The notes beneath the pieces were generated by a model. The model did not search any database. It saw nothing but the letters and a program-made list of their open reading frames with translations, and was not told where the DNA came from. Shown one piece after another: positions 7,763-16,978 of a stretch of 45,835 bases of DNA (the first letter of the stretch is position 1; each line of letters starts with the position of its first letter). Source of the DNA: Candidatus Edwardsiibacteriota bacterium. GTDB lineage: Bacteria > Edwardsbacteria > AC1 > EtOH8. The stretch spans positions 1 through 45,835 of the forward strand of contig JAGVNJ010000028.1 in the NCBI GenBank assembly GCA_020053305.1, read 5' to 3'. The position numbers and the translations under genes are program-made.

Positions 7763-9466
7763 TTAACGTATCAGTATCATCTTTTTCGCCATGTTCTTCC
7801 CTCCTGTGTTAAGTTTATAAATATACACCCCGTTGGAAACCGCCCGACCGTTATTGTCCCGGCCGTCCCAGGTTACGGACCCCTCCGACCTCACCCTGCC
7901 CTCTCCTAAGGCATTAGGAGAGGTATTATTTATGAGCGTTTTTACCAATTGCCCGGCAATGTTATAAACTGACAAATTTACCGGCCCATCAACCGGCAAC
8001 TGAAAACTTATCACTGTAGACTTGTTAAAGGGATTGGGATAATTCTGCCCCAGTCTAAACGCTGGTCGCTGTCCGCTGCCCGCTGGTCGTCCCTCCACTC
8101 CGTCCGGCCCGGTATACTTGCACAGCCAGATCATATTGCTATTATCAGCATAATAATTGCTAACCAAAAATTCATCCCTGCCACAACTATCCACATCCCC
8201 GGCAGGGGCTACCCTTGCCCCCAGTTCATCCCCCAAACCAACACCACCAGAATATCTGCCCAAAATATAAGCATCATATTCTGTTTTCATTATTGGTCGC
8301 CTAAGCCACAAGTATGCCTTCCCTTTCCCATTAAATGCGGGTGATGCTCCGGTTAATAAATCACCTAATTTATCATTGTCGGCATAGCCGGCAGAGGATG
8401 ACCAATAACCCAATGCAGTATCCTCGCCGGTTATTGTCCATAAAGGTGGTATTTCGCCTATAGTATTGCCCGGTAATAAGTAACACTTGCCTTTGCCAGA
8501 AGTTCCGGTAGTGGTAGGCCAGAACGGTGTACCGAACCAACCCAAAGTGGAAAACCCTGTTGTATCTACGGGGGTACTACTTACATTAAATGCCCCAAGC
8601 CATTGCCATGACGCTTCGCCATAAATCCAGCCCTTCGCTGTGGTATCCACAGGACTGCCGCCATAATAAATATACACTTTCCCCGCGTTAGAGCCGGCTG
8701 CACCATTCCCGTAAGCGCCTACTATCAAATCATTATAACCATCTCCATTATAATCTTCCTTGGCATCAATATTATATCCAAAAAATTCGCCAACACCAAC
8801 TTCTATATGTCCATTTATGATTATATCCGGCCAGGTGTGCAAGCCAAGCGTATCACCGTAATATATATATACCCTGCCACGTTCATAGTCCTCGCCGTAA
8901 TACGGCGCACCAACCACCAAATCGTCAATTCCATCTACGTTTATATCCCCGGCGGAAATAGAACTACCAAACCCTGTGCTTGGAATACCATTGTAACCGC
9001 CAATTACCAAATCAGGTTTTGGGTTAAGATCAACACCGGTCCCATAATGTATGTTCACGCACCCTTTTGTTTCATTTACCCCCGTGCCATAGGCATCCCC
9101 CAATGCCAAATCTCCGTAACCATCATTGTTAAAATCGGCAATGCACATTTGCTGGTGGGCGCCGGTAGTATCGTAGGTTATTACCTGGCTTGGCACGGCG
9201 CTTAATGCGGAGCCTCCCAGGAATATATATACCCGGGACTTGATCCACCCGGAAGCATCAATTACCGTATCGGTAGAACTGACAAAATCGGAATACCCAT
9301 CGCCGTTCAGATCACCTGCGGCCATTCTGTAACCCCAATAGCGGCACCCGCCGCCGGTATCAGGCGAGGCCTTCTGCCAGATAATTTGCAGATTGTAAAG
9401 GGCCTGGGCCTGGCTTAGGCTATAGGCCATAGCTATCAGGCACGAGGTTAAAAGCAATTTTCTCAC
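7763..9466 (-). CDS. Secreted FG-GAP repeat protein with C-terminal sorting domain
   Basis: This 567-residue protein has a signal peptide (to about residue 20, S-Q-A-Q-A). Integrin-alpha-type FG-GAP repeats follow, with calcium-binding D-x-N-x-D-G-x-x-D motifs (D-L-N-G-D-G-Y-S-D, D-F-N-N-D-G-Y-G-D, D-I-N-V-D-G-I-D-D, D-Y-N-G-D-G-Y-N-D), which should fold as a beta-propeller. Residues about 475-567 form a FlgD-like/type IX-like sorting domain (Y-P-N-P-F-N, V-Y-N-I-A-G-Q-L-V, G-V-Y-I-Y-K-L, ending K-M-I-L-I-R). The GTG start overlaps the stop of the K+ channel gene (GTGA). A palindromic repeat is embedded in frame inside the sorting domain (7887-7923). The protein is likely surface-exposed or secreted; its partner is unknown. 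Confidence 0.85.
   Translation of the reverse strand: MRKLLLTSCLIAMAYSLSQAQALYNLQIIWQKASPDTGGGCRYWGYRMAAGDLNGDGYSDFVSSTDTVIDASGWIKSRVYIFLGGSALSAVPSQVITYDTTGAHQQMCIADFNNDGYGDLALGDAYGTGVNETKGCVNIHYGTGVDLNPKPDLVIGGYNGIPSTGFGSSISAGDINVDGIDDLVVGAPYYGEDYERGRVYIYYGDTLGLHTWPDIIINGHIEVGVGEFFGYNIDAKEDYNGDGYNDLIVGAYGNGAAGSNAGKVYIYYGGSPVDTTAKGWIYGEASWQWLGAFNVSSTPVDTTGFSTLGWFGTPFWPTTTGTSGKGKCYLLPGNTIGEIPPLWTITGEDTALGYWSSSAGYADNDKLGDLLTGASPAFNGKGKAYLWLRRPIMKTEYDAYILGRYSGGVGLGDELGARVAPAGDVDSCGRDEFLVSNYYADNSNMIWLCKYTGPDGVEGRPAGSGQRPAFRLGQNYPNPFNKSTVISFQLPVDGPVNLSVYNIAGQLVKTLINNTSPNALGEGRVRSEGSVTWDGRDNNGRAVSNGVYIYKLNTGGKNMAKKMILIR
7887..7923. repeat. Palindromic repeat embedded in the FG-GAP coding sequence
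   Basis: This 37-base element (GACCTCACCCTGCCCTCTCC, then the mirrored GGAGAGG end) matches the intergenic copy at 41106-41142 at about 33 of 37 positions. Here it is translated in frame as part of S-P-N-A-L-G-E-G-R-V-R-S-E-G. Confidence 0.75.
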
Positions 9467-10491
9467 TTGGACAGTTTCTCCTCCAACACGATCCTTTTAT
9501 CCGGGGTGGCAATGAAGATCAAAACAACATCGGCCGCCAGTTTCATCATGGGATCGGGGTTGTAATCATAATCTTCGCTGTCCGGACGCTTGGCCGAGAT
9601 CGCCAGCACCCCGGTCTCCTTGTGCACATCCAGCAGGGTCCGCCCGATGAAGCCGGAATTCTTGGGCACCTGGAACTCCTCGACCCTCATGGCATCGTGC
9701 TTCTTGCTCCTCAGCATGGTGTCCAAGAATGAGACCGTCGCCGGCCGCACCAGTTCCGAGGCGATCCGCATTCCGCCGATCATGTTGGGGGAGACCAAGG
9801 ACAAGGCCCCGGCGTTGACGAATTTATGCCGGGTGGAAGGATTGTTGAAACGAGAGGCGATCTTGATGTCGTTGTTGAGGTCCTTGGCCGCCACCACCAG
9901 ATAGAGATTCTCCTTGTCGCTCTCTAAGGCTGCGATCAGGGCCTGGGCCTTTTTGATCCCGGCCTCCAGCAGGACATTATCGTCGGTGGGGTCGCCCTCC
10001 ACCGCCACCACATCCGGGATCTCCTTGCGGATGGCGTCCAGCACGTGGGGATTCTCGTCGATCACTATGAAGGGTCGCTTGGTCTCCTTCAGTTCGCGGG
10101 CCACATAGATCCCGATATCCTTGGCTCCGCAGATTATGTAATGCTTGTCCATTCTTTTTATCCTCTTATGTAATTTTCTCAGCTGGAAGAATTTATTCAG
10201 CCGGCCCTCGATCAGAAAGGCGGTGAAGTTGGAGACCGCATAGGCCACCCCGATCATGTAGATGAAGATCAGGGCGATGTTGACCACGGTCAGCAGTCGG
10301 CTGCCCTGGGTGCCGATCATATCCTCGTAGCCGATGGTGGAGATGGTGATGGCCACCATGTACAGGCTCTTTAAGAGGGTGATATCCTTGCCCTCCATCC
10401 GGGCCAGCCCGTAAAGCAGGAACGATGACAATATCACCAATAAAGCAATGAAGGCTATCGGCCAGATTATCTTTTTGAATTCCTTGTTCAT
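9463..10491 (-). CDS. Two-TM potassium channel with RCK (TrkA) domains
   Basis: This 342-residue protein has TM1 (about 9-30), a pore loop with T-I-G-Y-E-D at 52-57, TM2 (about 66-95), a Rossmann-type TrkA-N domain from about 117 (Y-I-I-C-G-A-K-D-I-G) and a TrkA-C domain to the end. Such channels gate K+ flux in response to nucleotides or ions bound by the RCK ring. The filter has E where canonical channels have the second G of G-Y-G, which may alter conductance or reflect a subfamily. The stop overlaps the GTG start of the FG-GAP gene, so the two may be co-translated although their functions appear unrelated. Confidence 0.88.
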   Translation of the reverse strand: MNKEFKKIIWPIAFIALLVILSSFLLYGLARMEGKDITLLKSLYMVAITISTIGYEDMIGTQGSRLLTVVNIALIFIYMIGVAYAVSNFTAFLIEGRLNKFFQLRKLHKRIKRMDKHYIICGAKDIGIYVARELKETKRPFIVIDENPHVLDAIRKEIPDVVAVEGDPTDDNVLLEAGIKKAQALIAALESDKENLYLVVAAKDLNNDIKIASRFNNPSTRHKFVNAGALSLVSPNMIGGMRIASELVRPATVSFLDTMLRSKKHDAMRVEEFQVPKNSGFIGRTLLDVHKETGVLAISAKRPDSEDYDYNPDPMMKLAADVVLIFIATPDKRIVLEEKLSK

Positions 10492-10547
10492 ATACGCTTC
10501 ACAATTTATTTCTGATTATCTTACTTGGAATGTGTTTGGCGTCATTC

Positions 10548-10588
10548 TGAGCCAGGCAGCCGTGCCCTACTATCCGAAGAATCCCTAA
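10548..10588. repeat. Intergenic GTCATTCTGAGC...GAAGAATCCC repeat
   Basis: The ends match the widespread GTCATTCTGAGC / GAAGAATCC repeat type. The middle is a GGCAGCCGTGCC mini-palindrome. It lies in the 121-base gap between the DUF5683 and K+ channel genes and has no coding potential. Confidence 0.45.
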
Positions 10589-10612
10589 TAGATTTATGAT
10601 TATTATTGATAT

Positions 10613-11053
10613 TCAAAATCTTTTGACCAGGGCCACCGACCCTGGTGCCACCTGTAGCGACAGGTCCGGCTCACCGTGCTCGTCGAACTTGAACATGTGG
10701 GCGTCCACATAGGCGTCGGCCAGCGACAGGGTCCAGATGCCGATGAACCACCATTTGTATTTTCGGCGTCGTTGGTCATGGTAATTGTAATCGTCCTGAA
10801 CAAGGTTTCCGATGGCCGCCTGATCCTCCCGGTTGTAGCAATAGCCCAGATATCCCAGGCCTCCGGCAAAGACCGCCGCTTTAAGATACTGCTGAGTGTA
10901 AAGCTGCCCGCCGCCGGGGAGGGCCGCCGAGAAGCACACCGACAACAGCGGCGAGCGGTGAGGCTTCTTTTCCTCCTTGACCAGCTGGGCGGATATCACG
11001 CCGGGAAAAACCGTAACGGCGATAACCCATAATAATACTTTTTTGGATTTCAT
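10613..11053 (-). CDS. DUF5683-type membrane protein
   Basis: This protein of about 146 residues has an N-terminal hydrophobic signal/anchor (about 5-23), then the family hallmark A-A-L-P-G-G-G-Q-L-Y with a nearby Y-L-K-A, and two further hydrophobic segments (A-V-F-A-G-G-L-G-Y-L-G-Y; W-W-F-I-G-I-W-T-L-S-L-A-D-A-Y-V-D-A-H). DUF5683 proteins are known only as conserved envelope proteins, frequent in Bacteroidetes and relatives; no activity is established. The start chosen is ATG at 11053, which overlaps the upstream stop as ATGA; a GTG at 11062 is also possible. It is probably co-translated with the PP-loop enzyme gene. Confidence 0.75.
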   Translation of the reverse strand: MKSKKVLLWVIAVTVFPGVISAQLVKEEKKPHRSPLLSVCFSAALPGGGQLYTQQYLKAAVFAGGLGYLGYCYNREDQAAIGNLVQDDYNYHDQRRRKYKWWFIGIWTLSLADAYVDAHMFKFDEHGEPDLSLQVAPGSVALVKRF

Positions 11054-12021
11054 ATTTGCCACTTTAAAACAAATTGCTCCTGAGGTTTCATCACCGAAAA
11101 ACTATCCTTTTTGTCATTGCGATAGATATTTATCCCCACCGCCTGATCCTCCTGACGGTCGCAGTATCTGGCCAGGATCTTTCCGGCGGTCTGTAAGATA
11201 TCATCCGGAATCTCCCCACGGATGATGCCCACCGGGCCCTTGATATTCTCGGCCGGGCGGATGACGGTATCATCCCTTCCCGCCAGATCCAATAAACGCT
11301 GGTTCTCCGAGCGGTTGCGGCCCACTATCATTTTGGCTTTTTCATCCAGCCGGAAATGACGGCCGATGCTTAAAAGTTCCGTATCACGACGATTTAACCC
11401 CTCGTGAGCGATGAGTTCCTTCAATCGCTGGGAATATTTTTCCTCGGTCAGCAGACACCCTCCGGCCGGCTGGGGATAATCTTTTATGCCGAAGCTTTTG
11501 GCCAGCTCCTCCTGCCGTTTGCGGCCCCGGCCGGAATAATCGTAAAGTTTTTCCCGGTCCACCCAGCCCTCCCGTTCCGGCTTGGTGGGCTCCAGCAGTT
11601 TGGCCGACAGCGGGCGCAGCACCAGGTCCCGATCGGCCGATAATTTGAGGACGGCATTGAGGCCGCCGCGGGTCTGGGACATGGGCCTCTCGCCCAGCAC
11701 CTCCCCGGTGATCAGGAATGATGCCTCAAACCTTTCCAAAAGACTGTGGGCCGTTTTCAGCATCAGGCCATGGCAATCTATACAGGGGTTCATGTTGCCC
11801 CCGAAACCGTAGCGGGGGTTTTTCATCATGGCGAAATATTCCTCGGTGAAATCGTGTTCAATGAGTTTGATGCCCAGTGCCTTGGCGGCAGCCCGGGCAT
11901 TCTCCGGTCCGAAGAACGGCGCGACGAAGCAGACCCCGATCACCTCGATGCCCTGCTCCATGATCACCCTGGCCGCCAGAATGCTGTCCAGCCCGCCGGA
12001 GAGAAGTGTTAATGCTTTCAT
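11050..12021 (-). CDS. PP-loop ATPase of the ThiI/MnmA-like family with a C-terminal NFACT-R-type (DUF814) domain
   Basis: This 323-residue protein starts with the PP-loop L-L-S-G-G-L-D-S (about 6-13), which adenylates tRNA or small substrates in thiolation enzymes. A C-I-D-C motif (about 79-82) and G-G-C-L-L-T (about 187-192) supply cysteines that could carry sulfur. The last third resembles the RNA-binding domain shared with NFACT proteins (V-G-R-N-R-S-E-N, I-K-G-P-V-G-I-I-R-G). Related proteins are annotated as tRNA thiolases or methyltransferase-like, but their substrate is not firmly established. The order PP-loop then RNA-binding domain argues for a role in RNA sulfur modification. Length and start are normal. 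Confidence 0.8.
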   Translation of the reverse strand: MKALTLLSGGLDSILAARVIMEQGIEVIGVCFVAPFFGPENARAAAKALGIKLIEHDFTEEYFAMMKNPRYGFGGNMNPCIDCHGLMLKTAHSLLERFEASFLITGEVLGERPMSQTRGGLNAVLKLSADRDLVLRPLSAKLLEPTKPEREGWVDREKLYDYSGRGRKRQEELAKSFGIKDYPQPAGGCLLTEEKYSQRLKELIAHEGLNRRDTELLSIGRHFRLDEKAKMIVGRNRSENQRLLDLAGRDDTVIRPAENIKGPVGIIRGEIPDDILQTAGKILARYCDRQEDQAVGINIYRNDKKDSFSVMKPQEQFVLKWQI

Positions 12022-12076
12022 AAGCCGCTAACCTGGCCGTTTGTGGTATCTATCAGACTATCCAGCGCTGTTACCA

Positions 12077-12973
12077 TTACCATTTATGATCACCCACTAT
12101 GGCCTCCACCGCCTTGGGCAGTACGGATATCTCGTACCGCTTCTCCCTTTTGGCCCACAGTTCGCCGTCCACCTGGGCGGCCATGGGATGCTCCGATTCC
12201 ACTGTCACCTTTTGCGTCCGGCCCATCACGATCTGCTTGAGATGGGTATGTTTACCCTTGAAGGTCTTGGGCACGTGCCGGAAGAACTCCAGCCAGGTCA
12301 GTTTGTGGATGATGCACAAATCCAGCCAGCCGTCGTCTATCTCGGCATCCGGCGTCAGCAGGTAGCCGCCGCCCACACTCCGCCCGTTCATGATCTCCAC
12401 CAGCAGGGCCTCCACCCAAACCTTGCCTGATCCGAAATCCAGGCTAATCCGCTGGCCCTTGTAGCGCATCAGGGCCTTGACAGTCGCCAGCAGGTAAAGC
12501 TTCAGGTCCCGCAGACCCTTGATCTTCTGCTTTTCTATGATCACCTCGCCGTCCAGCCCGATGCCCAGCGAGTTGAAATAGTACCAGCCGTTGACCACCC
12601 CGGCGTCCATCATCCTGGTGCGGTGCTGTTTGATGTGGTTGACGGCGTGGGATATGTTGCGGCCGATGTTCAGGGATTTGGCCAGATCATCGCCCGAACC
12701 CAGGGGAATCATCCCGAACACCGCCTTGGTGCCCACCAGCGCCCCGGCCACCTCGCCGGCCACCCCGTCCCCGCCGCAGGCCACCATGACCTTGAAGCCG
12801 CGCTCCACCGCCTCCTTGGCCTGTTGCCGGGCGTCGCCCTCTTTGTCGGTCAGGGATATCTCAAAGTTGATGCCGGCGGCCTTCATCAGGGCCTTGACCT
12901 GCTCCAGATGTCCGGCCGCCTCGCCCCCGTGGGCCTTGGGATTGAAGATCACTTTGGTGCGTAGCATAATCAA
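12077..12973 (-). CDS. Diacylglycerol/lipid kinase family protein (YegS/DagK fold)
   Basis: This 298-residue protein belongs to the diacylglycerol kinase catalytic family, which phosphorylates lipid hydroxyls with ATP. The nucleotide-binding loop is G-G-D-G-V at 67-71 (usually G-G-D-G-T), followed by P-L-G-S-G-D-D-L-A where P-L-G-T-G-N-D is common. The C-terminal beta-sandwich with D-G-E-V-I-I-E and D-G-W-L-D-L is present. It may recycle diacylglycerol or act on another lipid. The Thr-to-Val change in the loop is worth noting but occurs at a position that tolerates variation. It is preceded directly by the inserted four-helix-bundle cassette, which probably separates it from its original promoter. 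Confidence 0.85.
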   Translation of the reverse strand: MIMLRTKVIFNPKAHGGEAAGHLEQVKALMKAAGINFEISLTDKEGDARQQAKEAVERGFKVMVACGGDGVAGEVAGALVGTKAVFGMIPLGSGDDLAKSLNIGRNISHAVNHIKQHRTRMMDAGVVNGWYYFNSLGIGLDGEVIIEKQKIKGLRDLKLYLLATVKALMRYKGQRISLDFGSGKVWVEALLVEIMNGRSVGGGYLLTPDAEIDDGWLDLCIIHKLTWLEFFRHVPKTFKGKHTHLKQIVMGRTQKVTVESEHPMAAQVDGELWAKREKRYEISVLPKAVEAIVGDHKW

Positions 12974-12980
12974 GACTATT

Positions 12981-13422
12981 GAATTTAGAATTTGGAATAT
13001 TGAATTATAAAGTCACATGCTTTTCCGAATAGTCGTCATATAGCCTTCCAATAACTTGCTTACAACATCAAGCTCCGATATCAATTCATCACTTCTTCCA
13101 TAGCCCAGATCAGCCGCCAGGATCAGGTAATACCTGACCTCTTCCAGCGATCCCTGAGCGATATTCAAATAACGAACTTTGTCCGGTTTCCCCTTTTTCT
13201 TAAAACCTTCGGCAATATTAGCCGGGACGGAAATGACCGCCCGCCGTAATTGCGGAACCAGGCAATAAATTTCCTTGCCGGGGAAATTGTCAGCATATTT
13301 GTAAATCTTTAAAACAAGCTGATGGCCCTTCTGCCAAACGATCAGATCACTAAAGCTTTTCGCAGGTTCTCTATTCATATTCACTCAACTATTCGGTATT
13401 CAAAATTCAATATTCTATATTC
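12981..13422. mobile_element. Four-helix-bundle cassette with imperfect terminal inverted repeats
   Basis: A 27-base sequence at 12981-13007 (GAATTTAGAATTTGGAATA...) faces an inverted counterpart at 13396-13422 (minus strand GAATATAGAATATTGAATT...), about 21 of 27 matching, both built on a GAAT rhythm. Between them sits only the four-helix-bundle gene. The right end begins eight bases beyond the ridA stop, and the left end sits eight bases before the lipid-kinase start. This looks like a 442-bp inserted unit. Mobility is inferred; no transposase is present. Confidence 0.5.
13013..13384 (-). CDS. Four-helix-bundle protein (23S rRNA IVS family)
   Basis: This 123-residue protein matches the four-helix-bundle family first found in intervening sequences of 23S rRNA genes. 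Hallmarks are F-S-D-L-I-V-W-Q-K-G-H-Q-L-V near the start, the central R-R-A-V-I-S-V-P-A-N-I-A-E-G-F and the final helix E-L-D-V-V-S-K-L-L-E-G-Y. Members form pentameric helical bundles; their biological role is not known. The start is GTG at 13384 or ATG at 13378, neither with a strong ribosome binding site. The gene is intact and flanked by inverted repeats that suggest it arrived as a unit. Confidence 0.88.
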   Translation of the reverse strand: MNMNREPAKSFSDLIVWQKGHQLVLKIYKYADNFPGKEIYCLVPQLRRAVISVPANIAEGFKKKGKPDKVRYLNIAQGSLEEVRYYLILAADLGYGRSDELISELDVVSKLLEGYMTTIRKSM

Positions 13423-13429
13423 TTTTTTA

Positions 13430-13810
13430 TCAGATCTCCCCAATCGCCTCTATCTCGATCCTGGCATCCTTGGGCAGCCGGGCCACCTGAAAGGCCGAGC
13501 GGGCCGGCGGGGCCTGGTTGAAATACTCGCCGTAAACCTCGTTCATGGCGGCAAAGTCGTTCATGTCGGCCAGGAACACCGTGCACTTGATGACCTTCTT
13601 GAGGTTTGAGCCGCCGGCCTCCAGCACCGCTTTGAGGTTCTCCAGCACCTGCTTGGTCTGGACCTTGATGTCGCCCTCCACCATCTGCCCGGTCTTGGGG
13701 TCCAGCGGTATCTGCCCGGAGGTAAAGACTAATTTGCTGTCGAACTCGATGCCCTGGGAATAGGGCCCTATGGCACCCGGGGCCTTGTCGGTCTTGATTA
13801 TCTGACGCAT
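13430..13810 (-). CDS. ridA: RidA family enamine/imine deaminase
   Basis: This 126-residue protein is a RidA (YjgF) homologue, which hydrolyses reactive enamines and imines released by PLP enzymes such as threonine dehydratase. G-P-Y-S-Q-G (15-20), the strand F-T-S-G-Q-I-P and P-P-A-R-S-A-F at 101-107 are present; R104 is the substrate-carboxylate arginine of active members. The length is standard. The gene starts 11 bases after the stop of the restriction-modification gene and may ride on its transcript. Confidence 0.93.
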   Translation of the reverse strand: MRQIIKTDKAPGAIGPYSQGIEFDSKLVFTSGQIPLDPKTGQMVEGDIKVQTKQVLENLKAVLEAGGSNLKKVIKCTVFLADMNDFAAMNEVYGEYFNQAPPARSAFQVARLPKDARIEIEAIGEI

Positions 13811-13821
13811 TATGAAAATCC

Positions 13822-16800
13822 TTATATCGTTTTAATTTCTATTTTGTCGTAAAGTTTATCTATTTCTTTTTGGGTGGCAATGGTTTCGTGCAATGCGGTG
13901 GTGATTTTACAATATGTTTGGATTTCCTCCAACGAAAGTATCCTGCCCTTCCTGTCCTTTAGCCACTTATGGCAGACCTGATAACCGCCTATTTGGTATT
14001 CGTAAATATTTTGTGAAAGGCCGGAGAAATATTGGGTTTCGTTAATATATAACTTTGATTTTTCATAGGTCAATTTGCCAACCCGGTTGTCGCCTTTCCC
14101 CTCAAATTTCGCAATAGGCTTATTGAGAGTTTTGGATTTAAGCAAATGTAGTTCCGTTAACTGTTCTCCAAGCTCGGAAAGTTTTACAAACAGCTTAGAA
14201 TCTGCCGTAACCGGCACCCGGGGAAAATCGCTTTTTAGGAATTCGGCATATTTAGTCCGATAAGTATTGGAATAAAGCACGGCATAAATATAATTGAATA
14301 TCTGTTCCGGTTTGAGTGCTTTTCCGTAGGTTTTGGCAAGTTTTGCCACAAACTCCGGCGCTAAATTGGGCTTTTTTGTATTGTATTCAGCGCTGGGTTC
14401 GAAAAGCATCATAACGCCGGGAGTATAACTATTTTGTTTATTATTTTTTGGGTAAACATACAAGGGAAATATATACGCACTTGCATGTGCTGTCTCTAAA
14501 ATATGTAAATCCGTTAAATTATTTGTTACAAAATTATGACAAATATTTTCTGTGTGTACTTGCCTATTAGCTATTAAGGCAAGATTTTTACCATCTATCA
14601 TATTTTGCATCACTTCTGGCCTTGCTCTTTCAATTACTTCATCGTGGTAGCAAATCCAGCGAATATCAAATGGCCGGTATAATAAAGGGACTATCTTGTC
14701 TTTCCAGTTATTATCCCTCTTTAAATTTTCACGTGCTTTAGATAATTCCCACCCAGGCTTGCTTTTCAATCCATAACTTTGGGTAATTAACTCATCCGGC
14801 ATTTTTTTGTCAACAAATGATTCTATCCGCCGGATTAACTTGCTTTTATCCATATCGGTAACAAACTCATCCCTTGCGGTAACGATCCCAACACTATTTA
14901 CAGGGAAAATATCCGTTATTTTATAAAAATCATCATATACTTTCAGCAACTCTTCATCTCTTGGTATAAAGAAATAAAACTCACTTTTGGGAATAAGTTT
15001 TTCCCACTTTGTGGTTCCATGTTGTTTTTTCACCAACCAATTATATTTTTCTTCCCGCAGGCCATATTTTCCAGCATACAATACCTTGCTTTTTTTAGTT
15101 TGTGTTTTATGCTTAATCATAAGAACTATTGCCACGCCTTGCATGATATCAAAAACATTCTCATCCTTTGACCCGTCAGGACACTTTTCTTTTTTAAGTG
15201 CACTGCCATGCAGGTCAAGTACCCGTATTTCATCAAAAGTGTCCATTAACGATTGGCGCATACCCCTGAATGTAGGATTGTCCAAATAGCTATGATTTGT
15301 AATCATGCCGACCACGCCCTTCCCGGCTTGGTCAATTTTCCACTGGGCAAAACGAATGAATTTTACATAGTCATCTTGTAGCCACTTTGGGTTTTTCTCA
15401 CCCAAAGGCTTTCCGTCAACTTGAAAATATTCCTTAATTTCCTTGCTTATCCAATCGCCTTTATTGGTGGAATGGCCGGAATATGGCGGGTTACCCACTA
15501 TTACCAAAATCTTTTCCTGCCGTTTAACATGGTTGGCTTCCTTGGACTCTTTGGACAATTCGGCCATAAATGGGATATTGGTCTGCTTGAATTCATCCAT
15601 TTCAAGGGTATTGGTCAAATACAACTTAAAGCGGTCGTCATCTCGCAGTTTATAGCCCAACTCCTCCAACAGAAAACCCATTTTTAAATGCCCCACCGCA
15701 TAAGGGGCCATCATCAGTTCAAAGGCGTAAAAGTTTTTCAGGATATGTTCTTTGATGAATTTATCCTTGCTTCCCTTACCATATTTGCCCACAAATTCAC
15801 TGACCGCCAATTTTGCGGCTTCGGCTAAAAAGGTAAGCGTTCCGGCGGCCGGGTCAAGCACTGTTACATCGGGAGAGGCCAAGCCATCGGCCTTGTTAAA
15901 TTCATCTTTCAGTATCTGGTGCAAAGAACGGACGATATAGCCTACCACCGGCTCAGGCGTATAGTAAACGCCGCGCTTTTCACGCAAGGAGGGATCGTAT
16001 TCGCTTAGAAATGTTTCGTAAAAGTGAACTATTGGGTCTTTACCCTTGCCCTGTTCATAGTACTCATGCAAAAGTTTATTGACATCGGCGGCGTTTAAAA
16101 CTGCTGCGATGTCGTCCACCGCCCATTCCAAGGGCTTTGGTATATCGCTTGAAGAAATGAACTGAAACACCGAACGCAAAATGCCGATGGTTCGGGGAAT
16201 ATATTTAAAAGCCAGCTCGCGGTTGAATTGCCCCGGGCATCTGGTCCGGGCGGCAAACAGGCCGTAGGTCAGGGTTTGCGAATACAGGTCGGCAAACTCT
16301 TCCTTGGTCAGACCGGCTATCAAAGCCTGCTTAAATGCTTCGTAAAAACCCAATATATTTCCGGCTTTGGCGCTGTCCTCTTCTTTTAACTCTTCGGTGA
16401 TTACTTCGTCGCGTAAAAATCTTGTTCGCTTGGCTAATTCCAAAGCCAGTGTTTTTGCGGTAAACGTTTTTGGCAGGCTAAAAGCAAAGAATTTTTCCAG
16501 CAATTTATAAAAGGCGTCTTCATGTTCTACCGGCGGAGCGGCTTTAAGTTTATTGAGTATAAAAGGCCGCCCGATCTTCACGGTATCTATACATTCGCCA
16601 TTGCGATAAAGCCTGAATTCAAGAAAGTTGGTTAAGATTAAATTGGGGAAGGTATGAAGATAGCGTTTGAGTTGTTCGGATGTTTCAATGGTATCTAAAT
16701 TGTCCTTAGTAGGTTCCTTGGCCTCTATATAGCCTATGATATCGTGCTGGCCGTCCCAGATCCGGAAATCAGGGTTTCCGGCATCGGTCTTTTTGGGCAA

Positions 16801-16941
16801 GGTAGTAACGTGAATGTTTTTTAGTTTTTGGTTTTCGGCATAGGCAATAAATAGGCGTTCCAGCGAAGAATAGTAACTTTCCTCGCGGGCATCGCCTGCC
16901 TGTGCAGTATCAACAAGCGATTTTATGTATTCTTGCAACAT
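13822..16941 (-). CDS. Helicase-less ISP-like/type IIG restriction-modification enzyme
   Basis: This 1039-residue single-chain enzyme combines nuclease, adenine methyltransferase and target recognition. The N-terminus holds a PD-(D/E)XK-type site (P-D at 57-58, E-A-K at 73-75). A helical connector leads to R-G-V-Y-Y-T-P-E (323-330), SAM-binding D-P-A-A-G-T (363-368) and the N6-adenine motif N-P-P-Y (484-487). The last 350 residues resemble the type ISP C-terminal specificity region ([17 protein letters not shown]). No helicase motifs occur between nuclease and methylase, unlike the roughly 1600-residue LlaGI-type ISP enzymes. It has more A/T than its neighbours and sits beside xerD, which suggests horizontal gain. 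It appears intact; the target is unknown. Confidence 0.88.
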   Translation of the reverse strand: MLQEYIKSLVDTAQAGDAREESYYSSLERLFIAYAENQKLKNIHVTTLPKKTDAGNPDFRIWDGQHDIIGYIEAKEPTKDNLDTIETSEQLKRYLHTFPNLILTNFLEFRLYRNGECIDTVKIGRPFILNKLKAAPPVEHEDAFYKLLEKFFAFSLPKTFTAKTLALELAKRTRFLRDEVITEELKEEDSAKAGNILGFYEAFKQALIAGLTKEEFADLYSQTLTYGLFAARTRCPGQFNRELAFKYIPRTIGILRSVFQFISSSDIPKPLEWAVDDIAAVLNAADVNKLLHEYYEQGKGKDPIVHFYETFLSEYDPSLREKRGVYYTPEPVVGYIVRSLHQILKDEFNKADGLASPDVTVLDPAAGTLTFLAEAAKLAVSEFVGKYGKGSKDKFIKEHILKNFYAFELMMAPYAVGHLKMGFLLEELGYKLRDDDRFKLYLTNTLEMDEFKQTNIPFMAELSKESKEANHVKRQEKILVIVGNPPYSGHSTNKGDWISKEIKEYFQVDGKPLGEKNPKWLQDDYVKFIRFAQWKIDQAGKGVVGMITNHSYLDNPTFRGMRQSLMDTFDEIRVLDLHGSALKKEKCPDGSKDENVFDIMQGVAIVLMIKHKTQTKKSKVLYAGKYGLREEKYNWLVKKQHGTTKWEKLIPKSEFYFFIPRDEELLKVYDDFYKITDIFPVNSVGIVTARDEFVTDMDKSKLIRRIESFVDKKMPDELITQSYGLKSKPGWELSKARENLKRDNNWKDKIVPLLYRPFDIRWICYHDEVIERARPEVMQNMIDGKNLALIANRQVHTENICHNFVTNNLTDLHILETAHASAYIFPLYVYPKNNKQNSYTPGVMMLFEPSAEYNTKKPNLAPEFVAKLAKTYGKALKPEQIFNYIYAVLYSNTYRTKYAEFLKSDFPRVPVTADSKLFVKLSELGEQLTELHLLKSKTLNKPIAKFEGKGDNRVGKLTYEKSKLYINETQYFSGLSQNIYEYQIGGYQVCHKWLKDRKGRILSLEEIQTYCKITTALHETIATQKEIDKLYDKIEIKTI

Positions 16942-16978
16942 ATAAATTCACTAACATTAATTCATTTGTAAAAAACAA

